Part shown: positions 22,367 through 30,882 of the stretch, piece after piece | Layout of the letters: each line of letters opens with the position of its first letter | How positions within the stretch are numbered: the stretch's first letter is position 1 | Assembly (NCBI RefSeq): GCF_028200735.1 | Contig: NZ_JAQKPV010000002.1 | Location: forward strand, 496,001-560,000 | Reading direction: 5' to 3' | DNA from: Streptomyces sp. ACA25 | GTDB taxonomy: Bacteria; Actinomycetota; Actinomycetes; Streptomycetales; Streptomycetaceae | DNA length: 64,000 bases | Program-made: the position numbers and the translations under genes | Notes under the pieces: generated by a model | Seen by the model: only the letters and a program-made list of their open reading frames with translations | Database searches by the model: none | Told to the model about the DNA's origin: nothing

Positions 22367-25255
22367 TCAGAGGTCTTCGTAGAGGGCGAGCAGGGACTCC
22401 TCGTCGGGGTCGGTGGGACGGCTGAGGGCGGGGCCGGTGCGCAGGGGCTGCTCGGCCCAGACCGTCTTGCCCTGCTCGGTGTACCGGGTGCCCCAGGCCC
22501 GGGAGTACTGGGCGACGAGGAACAGTCCCCGGCCGCCCTCCTCGGTGGTGCCGGCCCGCCGGATGCGGGGCGAGGAGTTGCTGTGGTCGGAGACTTCGCA
22601 GATCAGGGACCTGTCCCGGATCAGGCGGAGGTGGACGCGGTCGCCGCCGCCGTAGCGGACGGCGTTGGTGACCAGCTCGCTGACCAGGAGTTCGGTACCG
22701 CACGCCAGCTCGGAGAGGTCCCACTTGTGCAGTTGCCTCCCCGTCAGTTCGCGGGCCTGACGCACCGCCTCCGGTCGGCAGGGCAGGTACCACTCGGTGA
22801 TGCTGTCGTCCGGCAGGGCCCGGGTGCGGGCGAGCAGCAGCGCCATGTCGTCGTGGGGGCGGTCGAAAGCCTCGGTGAACAGCGTGCTGGTGATCTTGTC
22901 GCAGAGGTGTTCCAGCGTCGGGCCGGTGCTCCCGAGGTGATCCAGGAGCACGTCGAGACGGTCCTCGTCCGCCGGCGTCGCCTGTCCACGGTGGGCGGTC
23001 AGCCCATCGGAGTAGAGGGCCAGGGTGCTGCCCTCCGGTATGCGGAATTCGGCTGCCGCATAGGGCAGGAGGCCGCCGAGGCCCAGCGGCAGCCCCACGG
23101 GAAGGTCGAGCAGCCGGACCGTTCCGTCGGGCTCGGCCAGCGCGGGCGGCGGGTGGCCGGCCCGCGCCGCTGTGCAGATCCGCGACACCGGGTCGTAGAC
23201 CGCGTAAAGGCAGGTCGCCCCGCAGGCCGGGTCTTCGCAGTCATCCCCGGACGAGGAACGGTTGACCAGGTCGTCCAGGTGGGCGAGCACCTCCTCGGGC
23301 GGCAGATCGAGGTCGGCGAGGGTGTGCACGGCGGTGCGCAGCCGGCCCATGGCGGCGGCAGCGTGCATGCCGTGGCCGACCACGTCTCCGACGACGAGCG
23401 CCACGCGGGAACCGGAAAGCGGGATGACGTCGTACCAGTCGCCGCCGACGTCGGTCCCCTCGTCCGCCGGGAAGTAGCGGGAGGCGACCTCGACCGCGGA
23501 GAGCTCGGGCAGTTCGCGGGGCAGCAGGCTGTGCTGGAGGGTGAGGGAGGCGTTGCGTTCGCGGGCGTAGCGCCGGGCGTTGTCCAGGCAGGTCGCGGTC
23601 CGCACGGCCAGTTCTTCGGCGAGGAGCAGATCGTCCTCCTCGAAGGGGTCGGCCCGCCCCGACCGGTAGAAGCCGACCACTCCCATGAGGGAGCCCCGGG
23701 AACGCAACGGCACGGTCATGAGGGAGTGCTCTCCCTCACCGAGGCTGGGGGCGGGCTCGGGCCAGGGGGCCTCACCGGGGAGGAGCTTCGCGCCGGCGCC
23801 GGCGCCGACCACCGGCTCGCGGATGGACCGGTCGTGGTGCATGGCCCGGGCGTGGGCGGTCTCGGGCGGGCAGCGGAACACCTCGCCGGCCTCGCCCGTG
23901 GCCTGCCCGGGGAGACCGGGGCGGGCCGTCAGCGCCTGGCGTTCGAGGGTGGGGGCAGCCGGCACGGGGCCCGGCCGCGGCTCCTCTCCTCCGGCCACCT
24001 CGCTCAGCAGTTCAACGACCGCGAGGTCGGCGAGTCGTGGCACAGCGACCTCGGTGAGCTCCTGCGCGGTGCGCCGGACATCGAGGGTGGTGCCGATACG
24101 GGCACCGGCCTCGTTGAGCAGGGACAGCCGCTCGCGGGCGGCGACGGCGAGCCTGCCCACCCCGGGTTCCCCGACCATCAGCAACCACTGATCGACGCTG
24201 CTCGCGTGCTCGTCCGGACGGTCCACGGAGGCGGAGGGGGCGGGCCGGGCCGCCGGAACGGCTCCGCCGGCGTGCTCACGGTGCCGGGGCGGGCGGGCGG
24301 TGACGAGCGCGGATCCGCCGTCGGTACGCAGGCTGACCTCGACCGCCGCTCCGTCGGCTTCCCCGTCCCGCACGGGACGGCGGTGCAGCAGCGCGCTCTT
24401 CCCGTGGCTGAGGGGCACCTCCTGCCAGGTGGTGCCCTCCGAGGCGATCATCCGGCTGGCCTCGTGGAGGAGCATGCGCTGCTCCTCCGACGAGACCTCG
24501 TCCAACAGCGCTTCAGCAGCGCGGCCGGGGCCGGCCCGGGCGTCCGTCGGGTGCAGCAGCACGCTGCCGGCCCGGTCACGTGAGGCAAGGAACGCTGCCG
24601 CCAGCGCCTTCTCCCGGGAGGTGGTCAGCTCCAGCAGCCGGTCCTCGATGCGGCGGACGGCGCGGTACACCAGTGCGGCCATGCGGGGGTGGGCGGCCTC
24701 ACGCATCATGGACAGGTTGACCACTCCCTGCACGGTGCCGCTCACCGGATCGTGCACGGGCGCGCCTATACAGGCAAGTACCTGCAGCCGGTGGAAGAAG
24801 TGCTCCTCCCCGATGACCACGAACGGGGCCCGGGTGCCGAGACACATGCTGATGCTGTTGGTTCCGAGGTGGCGTTCGGCGCAGCTCGCTCCGACCACCA
24901 GGGGTTCCAGCTCCTTCGCCGCGAGGTTTCCCGCCGAGTCGCACGGGCCGTCGCGCCGGTCGACGATACGGGCCTCGGCATCGGTCAGCAGCACCGTCAC
25001 CGGAGCGTCGCCCAGCTCGTGCCGCAGTTGCTCCAGTGCGGGCCCGGCCGCCCGCAGCAACCGGAGACCCGGGTCCAGGTCGGAGCTGGCGGGGACCACC
25101 AGCCGCTTCTGGTTCACCCCCAGGCTCGCGGAACGGAGCCACGAGGCACGGATCGCGCTGCGCACCTCCGCCTCGGTCGGCTCGTGGCCGGTCCGGACGA
25201 ACCGGTCGTGCGCCCGGACCTGTATCCGGGCATCGCCGTTCCAGGGGTCGCTCAT
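22367..25255 (-). CDS. Multidomain SpoIIE-type phosphatase with GAF sensors and anti-sigma-kinase-like domain
   Basis: A 962-residue regulator. Residues 1-240 resemble the N-terminal sensor of AcoR-type proteins (AIRASWLRSASLGV, GTNSISMCLGTRAPFVVIGEEHF). A GAF-like region follows at 340-570. Residues 585-790 are a PP2C/SpoIIE phosphatase with VGGDWYDVIPL and VVGDVVGHGMHAAAAMG. Residues 825-940 are an RsbW-type HATPase (LLVSELVTNAVRYGGGD, EGGRGLFLVAQYSRAWG). Phosphatase and kinase-like domains in one chain suggest control of anti-anti-sigma partners, which are not encoded nearby. Start ATG 25255, with AGGTG upstream. Such proteins are abundant in streptomycetes. Confidence 0.85.
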   Translation of the reverse strand: MSDPWNGDARIQVRAHDRFVRTGHEPTEAEVRSAIRASWLRSASLGVNQKRLVVPASSDLDPGLRLLRAAGPALEQLRHELGDAPVTVLLTDAEARIVDRRDGPCDSAGNLAAKELEPLVVGASCAERHLGTNSISMCLGTRAPFVVIGEEHFFHRLQVLACIGAPVHDPVSGTVQGVVNLSMMREAAHPRMAALVYRAVRRIEDRLLELTTSREKALAAAFLASRDRAGSVLLHPTDARAGPGRAAEALLDEVSSEEQRMLLHEASRMIASEGTTWQEVPLSHGKSALLHRRPVRDGEADGAAVEVSLRTDGGSALVTARPPRHREHAGGAVPAARPAPSASVDRPDEHASSVDQWLLMVGEPGVGRLAVAARERLSLLNEAGARIGTTLDVRRTAQELTEVAVPRLADLAVVELLSEVAGGEEPRPGPVPAAPTLERQALTARPGLPGQATGEAGEVFRCPPETAHARAMHHDRSIREPVVGAGAGAKLLPGEAPWPEPAPSLGEGEHSLMTVPLRSRGSLMGVVGFYRSGRADPFEEDDLLLAEELAVRTATCLDNARRYARERNASLTLQHSLLPRELPELSAVEVASRYFPADEGTDVGGDWYDVIPLSGSRVALVVGDVVGHGMHAAAAMGRLRTAVHTLADLDLPPEEVLAHLDDLVNRSSSGDDCEDPACGATCLYAVYDPVSRICTAARAGHPPPALAEPDGTVRLLDLPVGLPLGLGGLLPYAAAEFRIPEGSTLALYSDGLTAHRGQATPADEDRLDVLLDHLGSTGPTLEHLCDKITSTLFTEAFDRPHDDMALLLARTRALPDDSITEWYLPCRPEAVRQARELTGRQLHKWDLSELACGTELLVSELVTNAVRYGGGDRVHLRLIRDRSLICEVSDHSNSSPRIRRAGTTEEGGRGLFLVAQYSRAWGTRYTEQGKTVWAEQPLRTGPALSRPTDPDEESLLALYEDL

Positions 25256-25429
25256 GGGGCACCTGTGTTCTGACCGCGGCGCGCGTTTACACGCCATTCA
25301 CCCCACTGTAATCCCATAGGCATACTTTTCGGCCATCTTCACACCGGCAGGCACTCCGCCCCGCTTCCGGACGGGACGCAGGCGGCTCCCCCGGGTCCTC
25401 CCGCAGCTCTCCCGGCCGGCAGCGGGGGG

Positions 25430-26227
25430 TCAGTCCATCTCGGAGGGGGTGAGAAGGACGAAGTCCGCGCCCGCGGGGTCGACGCAGACGGCGAGCCGGC
25501 CGACTCCCTCCGCGTCCTCCGGTCCCATCTGCACAGTGCCGCCGTGCTCGGTGACCGCGGCGACAGAAGCGTCACAGTCCGTGACGGCAAACACCGGGTG
25601 CCAGTACGGGCGGCCACCTGCCTGGGCGAGATGCTCGGCCGGGAGCTGCATGATGCCTCCGTGCATACGCTCCTGTCCCGCGCCGGCGGGGGTGACCAGG
25701 GAGTACGTTCCCGCATCGCCCGGGAGTGGCATCTCTTCCGTCTCCCAGCCGAGGAGCGAGCCGTAGAACTTCTTCGCGGCGTCCGCGTCGGTGGTGTAGA
25801 GCTCGGTCCAGCACAGACTGCCGGGCTGGTCCACCGCCTCCAGTCCTTCCCCCGTGGGCAGCTCGAAGACGGCGAACTGCCCGCCCTGCGGATCGGTGAG
25901 CTGCGCCATCCGCCCCCACTCATCCATGTCGGTGGCACCGACCCGCACGGTGCCGCCCGCCCGCTCCGCCTGCTGGGCCGTCGCCTCGGCATCCGGAGTC
26001 CGGAAATAGAGCATCCATGCCGAACGGGCTCCCTCCTCGGTCAGCGGACCGACCGCACCGACGGTCTTACCGTCCAGCCGGAACACCCCGAAGCCGCCGG
26101 CCTCGGGACCGAAGGACTCGAACTCCCAGCCGAGGACCGCGCCGTAGAACGCGGTCGCGGCATCGATGTCGGGGGCGCCCAGGTCGAGCCAGCACGGAGA
26201 GCCGGGCAGAAAATCAGTGGTGATCAC
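25430..26227 (-). CDS. Double VOC (glyoxalase/bleomycin-resistance-like) domain protein
   Basis: A 265-residue protein with two VOC domains in tandem, each opening with a similar segment (PCWLDLGAPDIDAATAFYGAVLGW; LCWTELYTTDADAAKKFYGSLLGW, shown in part) and closing in a FAVFE or FVLLT strand. Two such domains form one complete metal- or ligand-binding barrel. The family includes dioxygenases, glyoxalases and antibiotic-binding proteins; the substrate is unknown. I prefer GTG 26227, which has AAGGGA six bases upstream; a GTG at 26242 in the same frame would give 270 residues. It is divergent from the cupin gene at 26348. Confidence 0.85.
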   Translation of the reverse strand: MITTDFLPGSPCWLDLGAPDIDAATAFYGAVLGWEFESFGPEAGGFGVFRLDGKTVGAVGPLTEEGARSAWMLYFRTPDAEATAQQAERAGGTVRVGATDMDEWGRMAQLTDPQGGQFAVFELPTGEGLEAVDQPGSLCWTELYTTDADAAKKFYGSLLGWETEEMPLPGDAGTYSLVTPAGAGQERMHGGIMQLPAEHLAQAGGRPYWHPVFAVTDCDASVAAVTEHGGTVQMGPEDAEGVGRLAVCVDPAGADFVLLTPSEMD

Positions 26228-26347
26228 TACGAGTCCCTTCACAGATCGCTGAGGTACTCAGCGTCACACTCGGCACTGACACCCGCACGCTCGGTACTCC
26301 GCCGGAGTGACCGGCCACGCCGACCGGCGCGGCGATAGGGTCACCGC

Positions 26348-26659
26348 ATGCGATTCATTGATGCCGGTGGCTTCACCGCCGACCGGCCCTGGGGAGCCCT
26401 GGACCTCACGGAGATCGACAGCGCGACCGTCCGGCTGCACTGGACCGACCAGCCCTACATCTGGCACGTCAATGACGGCCCCGAAGTGTTCGTCGTCCTC
26501 GATGGCGCAGTGGACATGCACTACCGGCAGGACGGCGAGGAGCGCGTCGAACGGCTCACCCCGGGCCGGATCTGCCACGCCGAGGCAGGGGACGAGCACG
26601 TCGCCCGGCCCGCCCCGGAGGCGCGGATCCTGGTGGTGGAGCGCAAGGGCAGCGTGTAG
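26348..26659 (+). CDS. Small cupin-fold protein
   Basis: A 103-residue single-domain cupin. The two cupin motifs are recognisable but degenerate: WHVNDGPEVFVVLDGAVDMHY and GRICHAEAGDEHVARP. His residues in both could bind a metal. Small cupins of this kind are often sugar- or metabolite-binding or isomerase-like; no specific role can be assigned. The gene is divergent from the VOC protein gene and ends nine bases before the convergent STAND-type gene. Confidence 0.75.
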   Translation: MRFIDAGGFTADRPWGALDLTEIDSATVRLHWTDQPYIWHVNDGPEVFVVLDGAVDMHYRQDGEERVERLTPGRICHAEAGDEHVARPAPEARILVVERKGSV

Positions 26660-26668
26660 GAGCGCCGC

Positions 26669-28795
26669 TCAGCAGGGGTCGGGGCCGGGCACCGCGCGAA
26701 GAGGGGGAGGGCTGTAGAACTCCCGCTGCCAGAGCGTCTCGCAGATCCGCTCGATCCCCCGGGTGAGGTGACGTCGGTAGGTGCTGAACGGGATGCCCAG
26801 ACGTTCAGCGGCGGCCCACTGGGTGGCGGAGCCCTGCAGGAAGGCCGCGGCGAGAGCCCGGTACAGCTTCACCCCGCGCGGCTCGTTCCGCAGGTCGTCA
26901 ATCGCCCGGGTCAGCACCTCCCGCAGGGCCGCGGCCGGATCGGCGGGCCGGTCGGCGACCAGTCGGCTCCGGGTGAGCGGACTCGCCGACAGCCGTTCGG
27001 CGCTGCGCAAGGAGAGCAGTGCCTGGCGCACCGCGGTGTCGAACTCGGCCCTGGACAGCACGGCACGCGCGACCGTCCGGGGCGCGGCAGCCGGGTCGGC
27101 CTCTTTCCAGGAGAACAGCAGGGCGTCCGCCCGGTCCAGCCAGGAGTCCACCGGTGCCGCCCGCCAGTCGTGGGCGAACAGCGCACAGTCCTCGTCCGGT
27201 TCCTGTCCGGCGAACTCCACGTGCTCCATGCCCCGATGCCGCATCCGGCGGCCCCAGAAGTCCGAGCCGCTGGTGACCACGTAGGACCAGGCGAGCCGGT
27301 CGGAACGGTAGATGTCGGCCATGGCCCGCCAGTGGAAGAGGTCCAGGGCGGGCGACGCGTCGGGGTGCGGGGCCGCGGGCACCCAGAAGCGGGCGACTCC
27401 GAGATGCTCGCCCGCCCGCAGCGGAGCGACGGAACGGCTGTGTTCCCAGACGGCTGCCACCACCGGATCGGCCGCCAGTTCCTCCGGTGCCGGCTCGGTC
27501 AGCCGCAGCCAGCCCGACAGCGCCACCGACTCACCGGTGTCGGTCCGGCGGAACATCCGGAACGCCTCCGGCTGCCGGTCGATCCAGAAGCCGACCTTTG
27601 CCGCCGCGTCCTCGCCCATCACCTCGGTGGTCAGCCGCACCGCTGCTGCCGTGTCGGCGGGGCGGAGGGCCTCCTCGTGGATGTCCCCGAGCCCGTGCCA
27701 GGCCAGGTCGGACATGACCCGGTCCTCGCGGTACAGGTACATGAGGGCACCCATCGCACAGCGCACCTGCGGCCCGGCGACGTCCCGGATCCGCTCCGCC
27801 AGATGGGCGCGGAGCCGGCGGTGCATCGCCGCGAAGCCCTGGGGATCCCGCCACTTCAGGTCCGCTTCAAGGGCCTCGCGCACCACGTCGTGGGGGTGGA
27901 CCCCGTACCGTCCGGACTCCACGAACGGCAGCCGGCGGAGCCAGCCGAACAGCGGGCCCACGTCACCGGGCAGGACCGCCCGCAGCAGCTCCTCACTGGT
28001 CATGTGCGCGTGCGCACAGACCTCCAGGGCATGCCGGTGCGCCGTGGACGGCACCTCCCCGAGGACCTGGGCCAGCAGCGTCTCGACCACGTCCCTGGGC
28101 GGGGTCCACGAGGTGGCCACCTCCTGCTCCCGCACGGCGACCGCTGCCGCCAGTGAGAGCGCCAGTGGGTGGCCGCCCGCGAACTGCCGCACCGGCTCGT
28201 GGAATTCCGGCCGCACCCCACGGGCCTCCAGCAGCGCGGCCGCGTCCGTCGGGGCCAGATCCCGCAGAGCGACCACCCGCAGGGCCTGGGACCACCCGGG
28301 GTCGGAGATCAAAGCGGCGTCCGGAGCCCACCGTCCGGCGATGACCACCAGCACGCCTGCCGGCAGCCGCGGCAGAAAAGACTCCCACAGCCAGGTCTCC
28401 AGCCCTTGGCACTGATCGAAGGTATCGATCAGCAGCACCGCCGACTCCTCGGTCAGAGCCCGCTGAGCCTCCCGCTCGAACACGGTCGGGGACGGGGAAG
28501 GGGTCGGAGCGAGAATCCGTCCGTCGACCTCGACCACCGGGCGGCCGGCGGCACGTGCTTCGTCGGAGAATCGCCGCAGCAACATGGACTTGCCGATCCC
28601 ACCGGGACCGTGAAAGTAATGCACGGCGAAGCAATTCGTGGCGTCGTGCAGCGCCTCCCGGAACGCGGCCAGTTCTTCGGCCCGACCGACGAACGCCCGA
28701 CCCCGGGCAGCATTCAGCCGTTCTCCCAGACGTAACTCGGGCAACTCGGAAACGCCGTGCAGCCGGCTGGTTCCGGCCCGGATCTCCGGGTTCAC
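26669..28795 (-). CDS. STAND-type AAA ATPase regulator with C-terminal HTH-like segment and a TTA codon
   Basis: A 708-residue protein. The N-terminal NTPase has AFVGRAEELAAF, Walker A GPGGIGKS (63-70) and Walker B AVLLIDTFDQC, followed by the winged-helix and sensor region of STAND ATPases. Residues about 400-560 look like an acetyltransferase-like fold (DLAWHGLGDIHEEAL, HLGVARFWVPAAPHP). The last 60 residues contain ATQWAAAERLGIPFSTYRRH, a helix-turn-helix pattern. It is probably a signal-dependent transcription regulator. Leu21 is encoded by TTA (28733-28735), the codon read by the bldA tRNA in streptomycetes, so translation may be growth-phase dependent. The start is GTG 28795 with a weak ribosome binding site. 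Confidence 0.75.
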   Translation of the reverse strand: MNPEIRAGTSRLHGVSELPELRLGERLNAARGRAFVGRAEELAAFREALHDATNCFAVHYFHGPGGIGKSMLLRRFSDEARAAGRPVVEVDGRILAPTPSPSPTVFEREAQRALTEESAVLLIDTFDQCQGLETWLWESFLPRLPAGVLVVIAGRWAPDAALISDPGWSQALRVVALRDLAPTDAAALLEARGVRPEFHEPVRQFAGGHPLALSLAAAVAVREQEVATSWTPPRDVVETLLAQVLGEVPSTAHRHALEVCAHAHMTSEELLRAVLPGDVGPLFGWLRRLPFVESGRYGVHPHDVVREALEADLKWRDPQGFAAMHRRLRAHLAERIRDVAGPQVRCAMGALMYLYREDRVMSDLAWHGLGDIHEEALRPADTAAAVRLTTEVMGEDAAAKVGFWIDRQPEAFRMFRRTDTGESVALSGWLRLTEPAPEELAADPVVAAVWEHSRSVAPLRAGEHLGVARFWVPAAPHPDASPALDLFHWRAMADIYRSDRLAWSYVVTSGSDFWGRRMRHRGMEHVEFAGQEPDEDCALFAHDWRAAPVDSWLDRADALLFSWKEADPAAAPRTVARAVLSRAEFDTAVRQALLSLRSAERLSASPLTRSRLVADRPADPAAALREVLTRAIDDLRNEPRGVKLYRALAAAFLQGSATQWAAAERLGIPFSTYRRHLTRGIERICETLWQREFYSPPPLRAVPGPDPC

Positions 28796-29322
28796 CAGGG
28801 TCGCCCGTCGGGGTTATTGCAGCCCGAGCGGGCCGTGTTACCCGGGTCGAAGTACTGCTGTTCGGCAACACATCGCATGTCCCCACCATAAGGCAGGCGG
28901 GAGGTGCGGAAGGCCGCCCGGCCCGTGCCTCTTTTCTCACAGAACCACCGCCCGGGACACACAGCCGCCGGCCTGCGGGGTCCGGCCGCGGCGGGAAGCG
29001 GGCATCAAGCGGGCGCCGCCGGCGGGAAGCGCCACAAGGTCCACGGGGCTCAGCAGAAAGCGCATGCACACCTGCCCGGCCGCGGCTGCGGCGGAGCTCT
29101 CGGCGGGCGTCGGTCGCCCCTGACGGCCGCCGGGAAGCGGCGCCCACCCGCCATGCATCCGCCCCGCCCGGCAGCGCATTGAGCACTATTGAGCACCGAA
29201 TGATCTGGCAAGTGAGCAGAACGGGATACCAGGCTGATACACAGCCAGCTCCCATAAATGATGAAGACCAGAGGTATTCGTATGCGGTTCCTCCGCGCCC
29301 GCCAGATTGACGATGCCACCGG
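28796..29322. other. Divergent intergenic region between the STAND-type and sigma factor genes
   Basis: About 525 bases. The part next to the sigma gene is less GC-rich and holds a direct repeat (29178-29196) and a 14-codon reading frame overlapping the sigma start (29282-29326). The rest contains open frames with no ribosome binding site or protein motif. The promoters of both flanking genes must be here, but I cannot place them with confidence. Confidence 0.5.
29178..29196 (+). repeat. Direct repeat ATTGAGCAC upstream of the sigma factor gene
   Basis: ATTGAGCAC occurs at 29178-29186 and again at 29188-29196, one helical turn apart, about 85 bases before the leader reading frame. This spacing suits a dimeric regulator or a repeated -35-like element (TTGAGC). 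Role inferred only. Confidence 0.4.
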
Positions 29323-29326
29323 ATGA
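29282..29326 (+). CDS. Possible 14-residue leader peptide of the sigma factor gene
   Basis: ATG 29282, preceded by AGAGG, opens a 14-codon frame (MRFLRARQIDDATG) whose TGA overlaps the sigma factor ATG as ATGA at 29323-29326. The arrangement would allow translational coupling or upstream-frame control. There is no homology to judge by, and a chance frame is possible. Confidence 0.35.
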   Translation: MRFLRARQIDDATG

Positions 29327-29919
29327 ACACCGCCCCCATGACCCGTGAGACGGCAGCCGATGCCGCGGCAATTCCCGGTCAGCGCCGGCCCGGCCACTGC
29401 GTCCCTTTGCGCACACCGGGTGAAGATTTTATGAACGCTCTCTATCAGCAGCACCGGGGTGCCTTGCTCCGCTTCGCGCTGCAACTGCTCAACGGCGACT
29501 GGCACCGGGCCGAGGACGTCCTGCAGGAGGTGGCCCTGCGCGCCTGGCGGCACTCCGAGGCGCTGGACCCGAGTGCGGAGTCCCTGCGGCCGTGGCTGTT
29601 CACCGTGCTGCGCAATGTGGTGATCGACGGCCACCGGGCCCGCCGTGCCCGCCCGCCGGAGATCAGTGACCCCAGCTCGGTGGAACCGATCGTCCCGGAC
29701 ACGGTGGAGCGCACGCTCACCGCCCGGGTGGTGGCCGAGGCGATGGAGGACCTCACACCGCCCCACCGCGAAGTCCTGGTCCACGTGTACTACCTGGGGC
29801 ACAGCGTGGCCCAGACGGCCGAGACGCTGGGGGTCGCCGAGGGGACGGTCAAGTCGCGCACTCATTACGCCATGCGGGCGCTGCGTGCCGCGCTGCGGGC
29901 GCGCGGCACGGTCAGCTGA
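29323..29919 (+). CDS. ECF-like RNA polymerase sigma factor
   Basis: A 198-residue sigma-70 family protein lacking region 1. Region 2 reads LYQQHRGALLRFALQLLNGD and AEDVLQEVALRAWR; the region 4 helix-turn-helix reads HSVAQTAETLGVAEGTVKSR. Length and layout fit ECF sigma factors. The first 36 residues precede the usual ECF start, and an ATG at 29431 is an alternative, but ATG 29323 overlaps a leader frame. A zinc-finger protein gene (30883) that could be its anti-sigma factor lies downstream on the same strand, separated by an opposite-strand gene. The target promoters are unknown. Confidence 0.85.
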   Translation: MNTAPMTRETAADAAAIPGQRRPGHCVPLRTPGEDFMNALYQQHRGALLRFALQLLNGDWHRAEDVLQEVALRAWRHSEALDPSAESLRPWLFTVLRNVVIDGHRARRARPPEISDPSSVEPIVPDTVERTLTARVVAEAMEDLTPPHREVLVHVYYLGHSVAQTAETLGVAEGTVKSRTHYAMRALRAALRARGTVS

Positions 29920-29936
29920 CCGGTGCCGCGGGCCGG

Positions 29937-29958
29937 GGCCGCGGCCTGCACCGCGGCC
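29937..29958. terminator. Hairpin between sigma factor and convergent gene
   Basis: Eight-base stem GGCCGCGG at 29937-29944 with CCGCGGCC at 29951-29958, six-base loop, 18 bases after the sigma stop; placed to act on both converging transcripts. Confidence 0.5.
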
Positions 29959-29995
29959 ACCGCCCCGGGCCCCGGGCCCCGGACGGATCGGCCGG

Positions 29996-30724
29996 TCAGA
30001 AGTCGTGGTACTCCAGCGGCAGGATCGGAATCTCGGTGCCGTCCACCGTGAGGGTGCCGTCCTCGACATCGAACCCCGGTGCCGGAAAGGGCCGTCCATC
30101 GACCTGTGCGACACCGGTCTGGCTCTCGTCCGGGAGCACGACCCAGCCGGCCCGGACCTCCGGGCCCTGGTCGGAAAGCGCCAGGTAGAGCCCTGCGGGC
30201 TCCTCGACGACCGGAGCGGTGAACGTCCAGACGTGCTTTCCGTCGTTGCTGACGACGCCTTGCAGAGCACCGTCCTCGTACCAGCCCTCCAGCTGGATGG
30301 TCTCGTCCCTGTCGGTGAGCAGAATATCCTCCTCCTCCTCGACGACGACGCCGGTCAGCCAGGTCTCGAACGCCAGGCCGTCACACAGATAGGCCACCGC
30401 CCAGTCGTCCCACACGACGATGGCGATCACGGTCTCGCTCTCATCGGTACGGGCCGCGTAGCGGACGGACCCGTCCGGGTGTTCCGCGTACTCCGCGACC
30501 TCTTCCGTCGGTTGCGGGTCCTCCGGCTCGTCCTCGTCCTCCTCCTCGTCCGCAACAGCGGGCTCCTCCCCCGTGGCCGGAGCCGCTTCGCCGGTCGGCG
30601 CGCCGTCCTCCGGGGCCGCCTCGGACCCGGAACCGCCCACCGTCCCGGTGGCCAGGTTGACGAGCACCAGAGCCAGCGCGAGGGCCAGTCCGGCGATCAG
30701 AGCGATGAGCGGTCTCCTGCGCAC
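29996..30724 (-). CDS. Membrane-anchored or secreted acidic protein, unknown function
   Basis: A 242-residue protein of unknown function. It begins with MRRR and a hydrophobic segment (LIALIAGLALALALVLVNL) acting as signal peptide or anchor, then about 55 very acidic residues (EEPAVADEEEDEDEPEDPQ) and a beta-rich outer domain with several tryptophans (AIVVWDDWAVAYLC, IQLEGWYEDGALQGV). The GTG 30724 start is followed directly by the signal. It lies antisense between the sigma factor and the anti-sigma-like gene, so a link with that signalling pair is possible but not shown. Confidence 0.65.
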   Translation of the reverse strand: MRRRPLIALIAGLALALALVLVNLATGTVGGSGSEAAPEDGAPTGEAAPATGEEPAVADEEEDEDEPEDPQPTEEVAEYAEHPDGSVRYAARTDESETVIAIVVWDDWAVAYLCDGLAFETWLTGVVVEEEEDILLTDRDETIQLEGWYEDGALQGVVSNDGKHVWTFTAPVVEEPAGLYLALSDQGPEVRAGWVVLPDESQTGVAQVDGRPFPAPGFDVEDGTLTVDGTEIPILPLEYHDF

Positions 30725-30882
30725 GAGTTTCTCCCTGCGAAGCTGAAGGCGGGCATGTGACGCGGTAGACGGACGCCGGGCCTGATCGGTTCACCTCCCG
30801 TCCGGCCGGGCTGAACCGACGGCGCCGGCCGCTCGTTACTGCGGGCAGTGGGCCGGGGGGCAGAACCGCGCGGGAGACGACC

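Noticed and set aside
21953..24583. An 876-codon plus-strand frame opposite the oxidoreductase and SpoIIE genes
   Set aside because: Spans two well-supported opposite-strand genes and shows no domain.
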